From: Methanofollis sp.
GTDB taxonomy: Archaea > Halobacteriota > Methanomicrobia > Methanomicrobiales > Methanofollaceae
DNA: 64,000 bases
Direction: 5' to 3'
Assembly (NCBI GenBank): GCA_028696365.1
Contig: JAQVHG010000001.1
Coordinates: forward strand, 5,868-69,867
A program made the translations under genes and the position numbers. Within the stretch, counting starts at the first letter, position 1, and each line of letters opens with the position of its first letter. Below, piece after piece: positions 36,482 to 45,702 of this stretch. The notes beneath the pieces were generated by a model that searched no databases, was not told where the DNA came from, and was given only the letters and a program-made list of their open reading frames with translations.

Positions 36482-38283
36482 TTCCCGCAGTAGACATAGA
36501 TCTCGCCGTGTTCACCCATACCCTGTTTCTCGATGAGAGAGACCCCGGCCTCATTGGCCTTTTTGATGAGGCGGTTCACCACCCCGCTCACTCTCCGTGT
36601 CCCGAGCACTTTCCTGAGGTCTGCTTCATTGCTTTCTCTGTGCTGTTTTAAAAACGCGACAAGCGCTGTTTCACGCTCGTCAAGCCCGAGGTCTGGGAGT
36701 TCGTCGTGCTCCTCCTCTCTTGTGGCCCGCGCCGCGCCGGCGCCCTCAGGGGAGAGGATCGGGCGTTCGGCCACCGTCGCCTTCTTACACTGCGAGATGA
36801 CCTCGAAGAACTCGTGCGTATGTGCCCTGGTCAGGTCGAGCCCGTGCAGGGCGCACCCTTTGCACCGCACATACTCGCCCGCCTCAAGCGCTCCCTCTGC
36901 GGCGCAGAGGTAGATCCTGGCAAAGACTTCCAGGTCCTCAGGCCCGAGGGTGGCGACCTCTGCCGAGAACCTGGTGATGAGTCTGTCGACGAGGCGCGGC
37001 ATCCTCTGCCACCCGCGCTCGGCCTCAGCCTCAAGGACTGTCTCGGCCACCCGCACCAGGTCCCCAGTCTTTTTGACATGGGTGAGGACATAGAGGAGCA
37101 CCTTCTCGCACTCGCGCAGGTCTCCCTCCCCTGCCAGGAACCTGGCGTACTCGATCCCGCCGTTGAGAAAGTCGAGGCGGTAGGCCCGGTACAGCCACTC
37201 GCGCCCCTTTTTCTCCTCGCCGAATGAGACGTAGAACCACCCGGTCCGTGCGAGGCTGACGACATTCGGGTCCTCTGAGACGACCGAGAGATAGCAGTCA
37301 GGCACCGTGGTGAGAGGTCTGGACTTCTTGAGAAATCCCTCATAGGCCTCGATGATCACCGAGAGAGTTTCGAGGTCGTTGCCCTGCGCGATCTCTTCCC
37401 TGATCAGGTCTTCATATCCCTGCTGTGCAAGGTCTTTCTCCCCGCTTGCGGCGACGAGTTCACAGGCGACAAGTTGGTGGATCGGGTCGGGCTTCATCTC
37501 GATGAGACGTTTGCAGGCCTCAAGCGCCTCCAGGTATCGGTGTTCTGACTTGAGGAGGAGCACATAGTCGAGGACGAGGTCGTCGTCCGGACATTTCCGG
37601 AGAACGGTCGGGAAGAGGTGGAGGGCGGCGGGACGGTCATAGGCGGCGAGGGCCGCGAGGTGCTGGCGCAAGAACCCCGCGTCGTGGCACGAGTGATATG
37701 CCGCCAGAGCGGCCTCAGCCGCCTCATGGTATCTGCCGTCGATGATCAGAGCGTCGATGTACTCGGTCTTTGCCCCCTCTCCCCCAAGCAGGGAGCCATG
37801 GACCTCGAGTGCTTCCTCGCCGTCGCCAGTGGCGATGAGGCAGCGCATCAGGGCGACGGCGTCGTCCGATTTTTTCGAGAGCGGTGCAAGGGCCGAGAGG
37901 AGAGGCAGGGCGGCGAGGTGATCCCCCAGTCCAGTGAAGTGCGCTGCATAGGCACGCAACGCTTCCTCGTTTTCGGGATCAAGTTGGACCGCCGTGGCAT
38001 ATGCGGCGACTCCCCCCTCCTTCCCTGCAGCGTCGAGCACCTTTCCAAGAAAACTATAGTAATAAGAGGAGTCGGGAGAGTGTGTGATAAGGTCGCGGAG
38101 TCGCACTTCGGCCTCGTCGTAGTCGCCGAGGGCAAAATAGTTGGTCACGATGAGGACAGCAACCGAAGGGTCGTCGGCACCGTCTGGGTGTGAGGTACAG
38201 CACTCGATCGAGTCCCTGTACTTTCCGGCTTCATAGAGGGCGAACGCCTCTTTCCTCCAACTGGCGGGTGACCCCTCAATCAT
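36478..38283 (-). CDS. TPR-rich protein with C-terminal winged helix
   Basis: A 601-residue soluble protein from the ATG at 38283; upstream frame lies in repeat DNA. Tetratricopeptide-like helical pairs fill most of the chain (for example EAFALYEAGKYRDSIECC and YATAVQLDPENEEALRAYA). The last 75 residues form a predicted winged helix (NEADLRKVLGTRRVSGVVNRL). A CVKGCA-like pair near residue 470 (RCKGCALHG) may bind metal. Its stop overlaps the ATPase start, indicating joint function: probably a scaffold or adaptor that targets the ATPase. Function unknown. Confidence 0.7.
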   Translation of the reverse strand: MIEGSPASWRKEAFALYEAGKYRDSIECCTSHPDGADDPSVAVLIVTNYFALGDYDEAEVRLRDLITHSPDSSYYYSFLGKVLDAAGKEGGVAAYATAVQLDPENEEALRAYAAHFTGLGDHLAALPLLSALAPLSKKSDDAVALMRCLIATGDGEEALEVHGSLLGGEGAKTEYIDALIIDGRYHEAAEAALAAYHSCHDAGFLRQHLAALAAYDRPAALHLFPTVLRKCPDDDLVLDYVLLLKSEHRYLEALEACKRLIEMKPDPIHQLVACELVAASGEKDLAQQGYEDLIREEIAQGNDLETLSVIIEAYEGFLKKSRPLTTVPDCYLSVVSEDPNVVSLARTGWFYVSFGEEKKGREWLYRAYRLDFLNGGIEYARFLAGEGDLRECEKVLLYVLTHVKKTGDLVRVAETVLEAEAERGWQRMPRLVDRLITRFSAEVATLGPEDLEVFARIYLCAAEGALEAGEYVRCKGCALHGLDLTRAHTHEFFEVISQCKKATVAERPILSPEGAGAARATREEEHDELPDLGLDERETALVAFLKQHRESNEADLRKVLGTRRVSGVVNRLIKKANEAGVSLIEKQGMGEHGEIYVYCGK

Positions 38284-38340
38284 ATGCAACCGTGTACTGG
38301 GCGGTGCGGTCCAATAAGCATACTGAATTATGCTCTGGGG

Positions 38341-38499
38341 GGCTCTGTAGAATTCCTCCGGGTAATGCTTTCCACCGGGTAATGCTTTCCTCCGGGTAAT
38401 GCTTTCCACCGGGGGGCGGCACGTCCTCGGCACGATCGATGGGGGAAGGCAAGTGAGTCAAGCTCACACCAGGAATGAGGGAGGGGTTCTACAAAATCT
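38341..38499 (-). repeat. Family 1 element containing an internal tandem repeat
   Basis: 159 bp from GGCTCTGTAGAATTCCTCC to GGGGTTCTACAAAATC. About 38358-38412 holds three copies of CGGGTAATGCTTTCC, replacing the normal left hairpin. It lies upstream of the TPR gene. Confidence 0.7.
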
Positions 38500-38780
38500 A
38501 CGTTGACTCTCTCTGCGGCGGGCTTGGCCGCTTCGAATATGATGGTTCCGGCGAAGAGCGTCCAGAACTCCTGGAATGAAAAATCCACGGGCCGGGTAAT
38601 GATCCGTCTCCCTGGTCCACGATATGTTCGCACGACTGAGACGGACCTTCGGTCCATGAATCGCTTCTACAAACTCCCTCTCACGGAGCGCCAGAGATCG
38701 CCACATCGTCCCCCCGCCTCGACGACCAGATCTGGTGCAGTGCGATAAGACTATATGAGAGTGCGACGACTGGCCCGTCC

Positions 38781-39002
38781 ATGGTGCTGGTCACGATCGA
38801 GAGGGAGGAGTGCACAAGCTGTGGGCTCTGCTGGGAAACCTGCCCTGAGGTATTTGATGAAAGTCTTGATGGACGTGCCCAGATCAGGGAGGAGTACCAG
38901 ACTGACGGCCCTGATACCGGTGAGATCCCCGATGAGATAGAGGACTGCGCAAGCGACGCCGCCGACGGGTGCCCGGTGGAGATCATCGAGGTCGGGGGGT
39001 GA
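38781..39002 (+). CDS. Single-cluster ferredoxin
   Basis: A 73-residue ferredoxin. CTSCGLCWETCP at residues 11-22 and the distal CPVEII near 64 provide the ligands of one [4Fe-4S] cluster; another Cys in EDCASD could form a disulfide as in Thermotoga-type ferredoxins. Highly acidic, as expected for a soluble electron carrier. It is monocistronic; partners could be any ferredoxin-dependent enzyme of the methanogenesis or biosynthetic network. Confidence 0.85.
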   Translation: MVLVTIEREECTSCGLCWETCPEVFDESLDGRAQIREEYQTDGPDTGEIPDEIEDCASDAADGCPVEIIEVGG

Positions 39003-39062
39003 AGAGGAGGGATACCTGCCTGCAACGCAGGTCCTCTCTGAGATCAGAATATCCTTTTTATT

Positions 39063-39291
39063 GGCTCTGGAGAAACCCTCATCAATTCCTGGTGTGAGCG
39101 TGTCTGTCTCACTCGCCTTCCACTCTTTTTTCGCCTGGGGCGAGTGCCCCCCAAACCGAGGGATGACGATGAAATCAGGAAGGCCAAATAGATGACCATG
39201 ACGAGGATGATGCCGTCCACGACCTATCTTCGTGCGAGGGGACCAAGGGGAGCGGCACGCTTCTCGCCACAGTGAGCCTTCAAAAGGATTG
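39063..39291 (+). repeat. Family 1 element, decayed right end
   Basis: It opens with GGCTCTGGAGAAACCCTCA shortly after CCTTTTTATT. The right terminal repeat has decayed to AGCCTTCAAAAGGATT. Confidence 0.65.
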
Positions 39292-39391
39292 GATTTTTCC
39301 AGAATCGATCACTCGTGTATATTCGATCTTCGAGGTGAGATCAAAGGGAGCATGAGAAACTCTCTGGGAGAATCTAAAGTTTTCTATTTTC

Positions 39392-39623
39392 GGCTTTGTA
39401 GAAACCCTCTGGATCTCTCTGGCGGGGGGCCTGCCACCCCCCGAGCCCCCCGCCACACGATAGATCGTGGACGGCACATCTCTCTTTATGGTTATTTATT
39501 CAGCCTTCCCGGCTCAATCAATCTTCATCCCAGGGGTCCGAGGGCAGCGCCCCCGGTGAGATTTATGAGAGAAGGCGGTAAAGTCACGCCTGCACTATTA
39601 AAGGATGAGGGTTTCTACAGAGC
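39392..39623 (-). mobile_element. Family 1 MITE-like element with 8-bp target duplication
   Basis: A 232-bp complete copy in minus orientation, GGCTTTGTAGAAACCCTC to GAGGGTTTCTACAGAGCC, an 18-base terminal inverted repeat with two mismatches at most. The flanks are CTATTTTC on both sides, a perfect 8-bp target duplication. Confidence 0.87.
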
Positions 39624-39713
39624 CCTATTTTCACCATTTCATGGTATATCCCATGATTACTGGCCAAAAGTAGATATAAGTAGATTTATTTCTCCGAAAA
39701 GGTACGATACTCT

Positions 39714-41210
39714 GTGAAAACAAGTCATCCTTCGACACAGGGAACACAGAATATGCTCCTCATCTCTGCCATCGCCCTCGCAGCCTTCATGTCCGCCCTT
39801 GACGGCAGCATCGTGAACATCGCTCTCCCGACGATCTCAGAGGGCTTTGACATCTCGACCGGGCTCGTCTCCTGGGTCTCGACGATCTATCTCCTGGTGG
39901 TGACGAGCAGTCTCCTCATCTGCGGGAAACTCGCCGACATCAAAGGCCTGAAAAAGATCTTTCTCCTGGGATTTGTCATCTTCACCCTGGGATCGTTTCT
40001 CTGCGGCTTCCTCCCAGTCGCCCTCAACTCCTTTGCGTCGCTCCTCGGCGCCAGGGTCGTCCAGGCGATCGGCGGGGCGATGATCGCCGCCATCGCCCCG
40101 GCGATGGTCAGCGTCTTCATCCCGGCCGAAGAGCGGGGGCGGAGCATGGGGCTGGTGGTCACCTTCGCCTCGCTTGGTGCGGCGGCCGGGCCGTTCCTCG
40201 GCGGGCTCCTCACCGAGTTTCTCAGCTGGCACTGGATCTTCTTCATCAATGTCCCGGTCGGGATCGCGGCCGTGGCCCTGGGGGCGCAGGTCATCCCCAA
40301 TCATCAACCTGGCTCAGGGCGGTCGGCAGGGTTTGACGCACCAGGTGCGGTCCTCCTCTTTGCCGGTATGATGACCGGCGTCTTCGCCCTCAACATGGGA
40401 ACCGCGATGGGCTTCACCTCACCGCTGATCATGCTGGCTATCGCCATCGCCCTTGCCTGCGCCATCCTCTTCATATACCATGAGCAGCGTGCCGAAGACC
40501 CGCTCCTCGACCTCGGCCTCTTTTCGGACCGGAACTTCCTGTATGCAAACCTTGCGGTCACCCTGATCATGATCGCCTTTGCCGGTTCGGCGTTCCTCCT
40601 CCCTTTCTTCCTCGAATATGTCAAAGGACTCCAGACCTTCTCGGCCGGGATGGTGATGACCGCCTTCTCCTTTGCCATGATGATCGGCGGACCGGTGGCG
40701 GGTTTCCTCTTCAACCAGGTCGGCGGTCGAAGACTTACCCTGGTCGGGGCGACCCTGGCGTCCCTCAGTTTTGTCATCCTTGCAGGGCTCCACCCTGAAA
40801 GCTCGGTGATCGTGGTCGCCGGGGCACTTGGGCTCCTGGGCTTTGCGATCGGGCTCTATGTCGCCCCGAACAACACCATGGTGATGAACACGGTCAGGCC
40901 CGAGAAGAGGGGAATGGTCTCAAGCCTCCTCAACACCGAGCGCTATGGGGGTCAGTCGCTTGGGATCGTTCTCTTTGAACTGGTCCTCATCCAAGCCATC
41001 CTCTCGATCGTCTCGCACGCCGAGGTGACCACCGAGTCGCTTGCCTCGGTCACCATCGACCAGAAACTCGCGGTCCTCTCGGCCGGGTTCGATATGGCCT
41101 TCTGGACCGGGGCGGTGCTCGCGGTGCTGGCGCTCGGGCTCTCGTTCCTGGTGAGAGAAGAGGAGGTGCCTGCTGAAGTAGAAGAAGAAATCTCTGTAGT
41201 GGTAGGGTGA
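39714..41210 (+). CDS. MFS drug/solute exporter, DHA2 (14-TM) family
   Basis: A 498-residue membrane transporter starting at GTG. About 14 hydrophobic helices; motif D1/C region LDGSIVNIALPTI near residue 30, motif A LADIKGLKKIFLLG near 75, and motif C-like ALGAAAGPFLGG-type glycine helix (SLGAAAGPFLGGLL) near 155. These are signatures of proton-driven efflux pumps of the EmrB/QacA type. Monocistronic, between repeat elements; the substrate is unknown. No TetR/MarR regulator is adjacent. Confidence 0.87.
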   Translation: MKTSHPSTQGTQNMLLISAIALAAFMSALDGSIVNIALPTISEGFDISTGLVSWVSTIYLLVVTSSLLICGKLADIKGLKKIFLLGFVIFTLGSFLCGFLPVALNSFASLLGARVVQAIGGAMIAAIAPAMVSVFIPAEERGRSMGLVVTFASLGAAAGPFLGGLLTEFLSWHWIFFINVPVGIAAVALGAQVIPNHQPGSGRSAGFDAPGAVLLFAGMMTGVFALNMGTAMGFTSPLIMLAIAIALACAILFIYHEQRAEDPLLDLGLFSDRNFLYANLAVTLIMIAFAGSAFLLPFFLEYVKGLQTFSAGMVMTAFSFAMMIGGPVAGFLFNQVGGRRLTLVGATLASLSFVILAGLHPESSVIVVAGALGLLGFAIGLYVAPNNTMVMNTVRPEKRGMVSSLLNTERYGGQSLGIVLFELVLIQAILSIVSHAEVTTESLASVTIDQKLAVLSAGFDMAFWTGAVLAVLALGLSFLVREEEVPAEVEEEISVVVG

Positions 41211-41244
41211 GCCCGCAGGGGTTTCATCCCATTTTTATTCTTCA

Positions 41245-41480
41245 GACTCTAGCAGAAACCCTCACCTCTTGTATGGAGGAGACGTGTGTCACCCGCCTTC
41301 CCACTCGCCCACGCCGGGGGCGAGTGCCGCCCGCACCCCCGGGACCACGATAGGGGCGGGAAGGCAGAATAGATAACCATAAAGAGAGTGTTGCCGTCCT
41401 CGACCTATCATGTGGTTGGGGGGTTTGGGGGGCGGCAAGCCCCCGCCAGAGAGATTCATCAAGAGGATTTCTACAGAGCC
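41245..41480 (+). repeat. Family 1 MITE-like element, complete copy
   Basis: 236 bp, GACTCTAGCAGAAACCCTCA to GGATTTCTACAGAGCC, following a T-rich stretch after the exporter gene. No exact target duplication. Confidence 0.8.
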
Positions 41481-41686
41481 ACAGGATCCAAGAATTGAAA
41501 ATGCATTGAAACAGGATGAGATATCCTGACATTCCGGATGGTATATTCTTGATGTCTCCTATTTCAAGCAGAGAGATACTTTGTTCGAGGACGCACCCCA
41601 TAGAGGGAGATTGTTCTCATACACACGGCCTGTATCATGGGAACTAATCCTGATCCACTGGACCAGGACACGTGATGAAGTGGAGG

Positions 41687-41857
41687 TTACTCAATAATCC
41701 CCACCTCGGTCTCGTCAAGGAGATGGTGAAGATGGTCATCGAGATTCTTGATGTGCGCGTTGAGTTCTTCGATGTCTCTTCCCACGTGCTCAATGTCGTC
41801 ATGCACATGTTCGAGTTCTGCTTTCATGTGATTCACGAGTTCTTTCGTCTTTGTCAT
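41687..41857 (-). CDS. 56-aa coiled-coil small protein
   Basis: A short gene with a strong AGAGGTGA ribosome site seven bases before its ATG at 41857. The product begins MTKTKELVNHMKAELEHV and is a continuous amphipathic helix rich in His, Asp and Glu, with heptad-like leucines, ending in EVGIIE. It is probably an oligomeric coiled coil. No family is recognised. It is monocistronic. The strong ribosome site and clean stop favour a real gene. Confidence 0.6.
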   Translation of the reverse strand: MTKTKELVNHMKAELEHVHDDIEHVGRDIEELNAHIKNLDDHLHHLLDETEVGIIE

Positions 41858-42481
41858 CTGTTCACCTCTTTTCTGTATTTGATCGTGTAAGGAGGAGCCT
41901 CCCTACACAGTAAAAGTGTAGGATAAGGGAGCAATGAACCTCACTCGAAAGATATTCGGTTCTGCTATGATTCCTAAAAATACCACAAGACCGGCGCAGA
42001 ATCAGGTAGGAACTCTGGGCTCACGCATATGGGATGAAAAATATTGGAGTTCTCTGGAGTGAGTTGACCCCTGCTCCCCCCTTCAGTGCAGGACACCACA
42101 GGGAACCACTGCTTCATTGCCGCCCCCGCCTCTCATCGTCGTGGGGAGTTCAGGGAGGCAAAACCCCCTAAACCCCCAATGACCACGATGGGAAAGGAAG
42201 ACAGAATAGATGACCATGACGAGAGGTGCGTTACCGTCCTCGATCTCTCGTATCGCGGCACGCCGATCAGTATGGCCGCCCTCAATTGCAGAACGTCCCC
42301 CGTTATTCTCGCGCCGGGGAGAGACCCCCCGAAACCCCCTGCGATTGAGAATAGACGGAGGCGGCGAGTTGAACACGGCCCCCACTGATCCCACTGATTC
42401 TCCTGTCTTCATAGAGGAGATCACGCCACGAGGTATTTTCATCAGATATGCGGGAGGCGTGATCTCGCCGGAGACCGTCGG
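41858..42481. repeat. Gene-free stretch with a reverse-orientation family 3 copy
   Basis: From about 42000 to 42140 runs family 3 in reverse (CTTCAGTGCAGGACACCAC, GCTTCATTGCCGCC). It continues into family 1-like interior near 42150-42290 and a GC-rich palindromic stretch at 42290-42370. The promoter of the small coiled-coil gene should lie near 41870-41900. Confidence 0.5.
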
Positions 42482-43093
42482 TCACTTGGTTATCATCCCG
42501 AGAGCAAACCGCCGCCCGGCCTCATATGCCGCATCCATGATCTCCTCGTGCCGTCTCACCGCCCCGCGCTCAAAGATCCCAGTGACTGGGAACCGCTCAG
42601 CCACCTCATACCCCAGCGCCTCAAGCGGCATCGAGAGCGCCTCAAGGGTGAGCCCCATCTCGCCGATATCCCTCTGCTCGCAGACCGAGATGACCAGCGC
42701 CCGACGCTCTACCCCTGCAAGGCGACTCGAATATCCACCTGGCCGTTCATCGGTGAAGATATAATAGGGATAGAGGCGGTCGATGAATGATTTGGTCATG
42801 CTGGTGACATTGTAGTTGTAGGTCGGCGACCCGATCACCAGGCCCCGTGCTCCCTCCAGTTTCGGATAGAGCAGGTGCATGCCGTCCAGGAACCTGGTGC
42901 AGGTCCGGTCTTTCCGGCAGCGTTCGCATCCAGTGCAGGCCTCGATGGTATAGTCGCGGAGGTGCACACCCTCCACCTCCGCGCCTGCCGACGCCGCGCC
43001 CTCAAGGATCCGGGCAAGGACGAGATCGGTGTTCCCGCCACGGCGCGGACTGCCGCCGACGCCGAGGATGCGGGGAGGGTCATGCGGAGGCAT
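42482..43093 (-). CDS. Iron-sulfur flavoprotein / NADPH-dependent FMN reductase family
   Basis: A 203-residue flavodoxin-fold protein. FMN-binding loop GVGGSPRRGGNT at residues 12-23; cysteine cluster CTGCERCRKDRTC near 53-65, as in archaeal iron-sulfur flavoproteins; second FMN loop GSPTYNYNVTS near 88-98. Proteins of this family reduce quinones, O2 or H2O2 with ferredoxin electrons in methanogens. A second, related protein is encoded at 58588. Monocistronic. Confidence 0.82.
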   Translation of the reverse strand: MPPHDPPRILGVGGSPRRGGNTDLVLARILEGAASAGAEVEGVHLRDYTIEACTGCERCRKDRTCTRFLDGMHLLYPKLEGARGLVIGSPTYNYNVTSMTKSFIDRLYPYYIFTDERPGGYSSRLAGVERRALVISVCEQRDIGEMGLTLEALSMPLEALGYEVAERFPVTGIFERGAVRRHEEIMDAAYEAGRRFALGMITK

Positions 43094-44027
43094 TGATCCT
43101 CCTGGTCTGAACGTGTGTGCGAAGCGACGATCTCGTGAGTGCCGGACGAAGGAGAGATCGCTCCTGAACAGTGGTGCCCTGCTGCCATAGAGAGGATAAA
43201 CCCAGGGTCATAAATTCATCATACGGCCTGTCGACGGGAGCAGAGAAATAGGATTCCCCTGGTTTTGTAAAATATGTCACAAGGCGAGGGCATGCCTCAC
43301 GCATCTGGGACGAACATTTTTCGTTGCGTGGTCACTTTTTTTCAAAACAGAACCCCTGTAGAAACCCTCACCAATTCTCAGTGCGAGCGCGATTCAACCG
43401 CCATCCCCCGCTGATGAAGATTGGCGGGGATCAATCCCGTCGTCTCGGTCATCGCTCTGCCTTCCCGTTCTTATCGCCATCCTGGAAATCCGGGGGCAGA
43501 GCCCCCAGTGCAGTGGTGTGGGAAGCACGAATGTAGGGGTGCACAACGAAAAGGAGAGGGACTCCCCACTATCTCTAATGTTATCTTCTGGGAAGGGGAG
43601 GACCGGAGAGTTTTAGGAGGAACCCTATGAAAATTGATCTCAGAGATCCACTCTATAGACTCGGGTGAGAATTTGATCACACCTAGCCTCCTCATGACTG
43701 ATATACAGTGGACAAAAACATCTTCAGAATGATCAGCCCTTCGCCTTCCCAACTCTCTCTTCATCCCCGGAGTCCGGCGGCAGCGCCCTCAGCGTACGCG
43801 TGTGGAAAGACGCGGTGATCAAGCGTTTGCCCTCATCGTAGAACTATTCCTACAATCTCACGCCGGGGGGCGGCAATGAAGGGGTGGTCCCATGTGGTGT
43901 CCTGTTCCAAAGAGGGACCAACAAGGATCCACGCACCGGAGACCACCAAGTGTTTTCAATCGCGTATGCTTGGACGGACCAAGGGTTCATACCCAATTCT
44001 ACAGAGTCAGGATCATCTTCATAGCAC
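43094..44027. repeat. Gene-free stretch of nested repeat families
   Basis: 43348-43510 is the left half of a family 1 element (CCCTGTAGAAACCCTCACC); it continues into the family 2 right half at 43510-43622 (GGAGAGTTTTAGGAGG). From about 43690 family 3 appears (TTCAGAATGATCAGCCC, GGCGGCAATGAAGGGG, GTGTCCTGTTCC) to CCAATTCTACAGAGTC near 44012. No gene is seen. Confidence 0.55.
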
Positions 44028-44363
44028 TCAGGACTCATCCTCGTCAGGGACATAGATGATCTCGCCGCTCTGCAACCGGTATGCTGTCCCCATCTTGCTC
44101 CCATGACCACCTGAAATCTCTTCAGTCATGTTCAGCACTTTGATCGTCTCACCGTCCTTGATGATGATCTGCATGTCTGGTTGACCAGGATTTTTCACCA
44201 TGGTGAGGTCTGAAGACGAGTCCAGCATCTCCGGGACATTGTATGAGACGACGAGCGCAACCAGGAGGGCCACGGCAAAGACCATCGCCACATCAAAAAG
44301 ATTGGCAACCCCGCCCAGGGGGTCCTCGTCCTCGTCGTTCATGATCAGCCTTCTTCTCCTCAT
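44028..44363 (-). CDS. DUF2149 protein, ExbD/TolR-like single-span protein
   Basis: A 111-residue protein with one transmembrane helix (residues about 25-43). The helix begins NLFDVAMVFAVALLVALVV, with Asp24 at the place of the functional aspartate of ExbD/TolR/MotB stator proteins. A 65-residue extracytoplasmic domain follows. The ATG overlaps the ExbB-like stop (ATGA, GGAGTG in front); Met8 is an alternative start. It pairs with the proton-channel gene just upstream. The ExbD comparison is my inference from helix and context. Confidence 0.75.
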   Translation of the reverse strand: MRRRRLIMNDEDEDPLGGVANLFDVAMVFAVALLVALVVSYNVPEMLDSSSDLTMVKNPGQPDMQIIIKDGETIKVLNMTEEISGGHGSKMGTAYRLQSGEIIYVPDEDES

Positions 44364-44977
44364 GACAGCACTCCAGCGACATACTCCATGTCGCTGAGAT
44401 CCTGAAGATACCAGCGCCTCTTGACGAGCATGACTGCGTACGCGATCCCTCCCACCAGCAGCCCGAGAATCGTGGTGCTGAAGGCAACGACCAGGTTGGA
44501 GGCCAGGGCCTCGATATTCCCCGCCGAAAGACCCATCAGGGCGGGCCCGAGCGGGATCAAGGTTCCCATCAGCCCGAGCATGGGGGCGATGCGGGTCAGG
44601 ATCTTCAGGGAATCAAGTTCCCGTGCGATCTTAAGTTCATAGTCCTGGAGCAACTTCTCAGACTCAAGAGAGAGGCGTTCGTCCCCGATAAACCCCGCAA
44701 GGTCGCGGATATATTCTTCAAGGAACGGATTGGACCCTGCATTTTTCAGGGCATCCGCCGCTTTGCGTCTCTCGTTCTTCTGCAAATGAAGGGAGGCGTC
44801 CCTGCACCCGTCCCTGAGCCGCGCGAGGTCACGCGTCCTCCCTGAATATTCAGAAATCACCTGCCCAAGGACGATCAACACCCACACCACAAGGAGGATG
44901 AGCGCGATGATCACCGGATACAGGAGTGCATTTGAGAGAATAAACATAATTCCCATTATTGTAGACGTAATTTCCAT
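44360..44977 (-). CDS. MotA/TolQ/ExbB-type proton channel protein
   Basis: A 205-residue protein with three transmembrane helices. The first is near residue 20; a long cytoplasmic loop of about 100 residues follows; the conserved segment RIAPMLGLMGTLIPLGPAL and the last helix FSTTILGLLVGGIAYAV match TolQ/ExbB. With DUF2149 it would form an ion-driven stator. Its start shares a base with the DUF2162 stop. The archaeon has no outer membrane, so the partner is expected to be the large surface protein encoded upstream. Confidence 0.87.
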   Translation of the reverse strand: MEITSTIMGIMFILSNALLYPVIIALILLVVWVLIVLGQVISEYSGRTRDLARLRDGCRDASLHLQKNERRKAADALKNAGSNPFLEEYIRDLAGFIGDERLSLESEKLLQDYELKIARELDSLKILTRIAPMLGLMGTLIPLGPALMGLSAGNIEALASNLVVAFSTTILGLLVGGIAYAVMLVKRRWYLQDLSDMEYVAGVLS

Positions 44978-45696
44978 TACTGACCTCCTTTGAGGTGAAT
45001 TTCTTTGGAACGGTGGATAAACACACCGAGAACAACCGGGACCGCCAGCACAGCCAGTCCCATAAACGTCCCGCTGCAGTCAAGAGGGGGGATACATAAC
45101 CCTGACATCCGCTGCGCCTCGATATATGTCGGAATAATCAGCGGACAGAGGAGATAGAAGAGCCCAAGAAAGATCATGACGCTCCCCAGGGTCGAGGGGT
45201 TCTTTTTCCCCATGCACCCGCTGACCCACGAGACCACCAGCGACGACGCAATGATGTCAAGAAAGAACATCGCCCCTACGCCAAGACTCACGCGGAGACA
45301 GTCCATGCCGGTAGTGTCAGTGAGCACGACACATGCAAGAAAGGTCGCGGTCAGGCATGCAGGGCATGGCAGGGACAATAACAGAAAACTGCGGCGCGAG
45401 AGATCACGCCGCCTTCCCAACCAGTCCTTTCTGGTCTTGACACCGAAACTGAGCAGGCCGAGGGCGATGATCACGTGCATGAGAAGGCCAAGCCCGAGGA
45501 TCTCGGTGGTGACCTCTGCCGGAATGATACCAGAGAGCATCCCCACCACCCCGGCGGCGAGCGCATAGACTCCCGCAAAAAATATGAGTTCCCTCATCTT
45601 GAGGGAAGACAGGCCGCATCCCATTCCCGCCTTCAGCGAAAGAATGGCGATGCCTGTTATGGTGCCGGCAGTGAGAAGTCCTGCGACATCACTCAT
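44977..45696 (-). CDS. DUF2162 integral membrane protein (putative transporter)
   Basis: A 239-residue protein with about seven hydrophobic helices, opening MSDVAGLLTAGTITGIAIL. Cysteines are frequent and partly intramembrane or loop-located (LPCPACL, SGCMGKK, SGLCIPPLDC), which suggests metal handling. DUF2162 proteins are predicted transporters found beside CobN-like genes in methanogens. It lies six bases after the CobN-like gene and touches the ExbB-like gene. Transport of cobalt, nickel or a tetrapyrrole is inferred only. Confidence 0.75.
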   Translation of the reverse strand: MSDVAGLLTAGTITGIAILSLKAGMGCGLSSLKMRELIFFAGVYALAAGVVGMLSGIIPAEVTTEILGLGLLMHVIIALGLLSFGVKTRKDWLGRRRDLSRRSFLLLSLPCPACLTATFLACVVLTDTTGMDCLRVSLGVGAMFFLDIIASSLVVSWVSGCMGKKNPSTLGSVMIFLGLFYLLCPLIIPTYIEAQRMSGLCIPPLDCSGTFMGLAVLAVPVVLGVFIHRSKEIHLKGGQ

Positions 45697-45702
45697 CGTA
45701 TT

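Noticed and set aside
34334..36493. A 719-codon open frame on the plus strand across the OB-HD nuclease and ATPase genes
   Set aside because: It is antisense to two genes with clear family motifs; its composition (Asp, Arg, Pro, His rich) is typical of a shadow frame in GC-rich DNA.
36478..36720. A complete BREX defence locus
   Set aside because: Only a BrxD-like ATPase is present; no PglZ, BrxC, BrxL or methyltransferase gene lies in the window.
38358..38412. Possible CRISPR array
   Set aside because: Units of 15-18 bases are contiguous with no spacers and no cas genes are in the window; it is a small tandem repeat.
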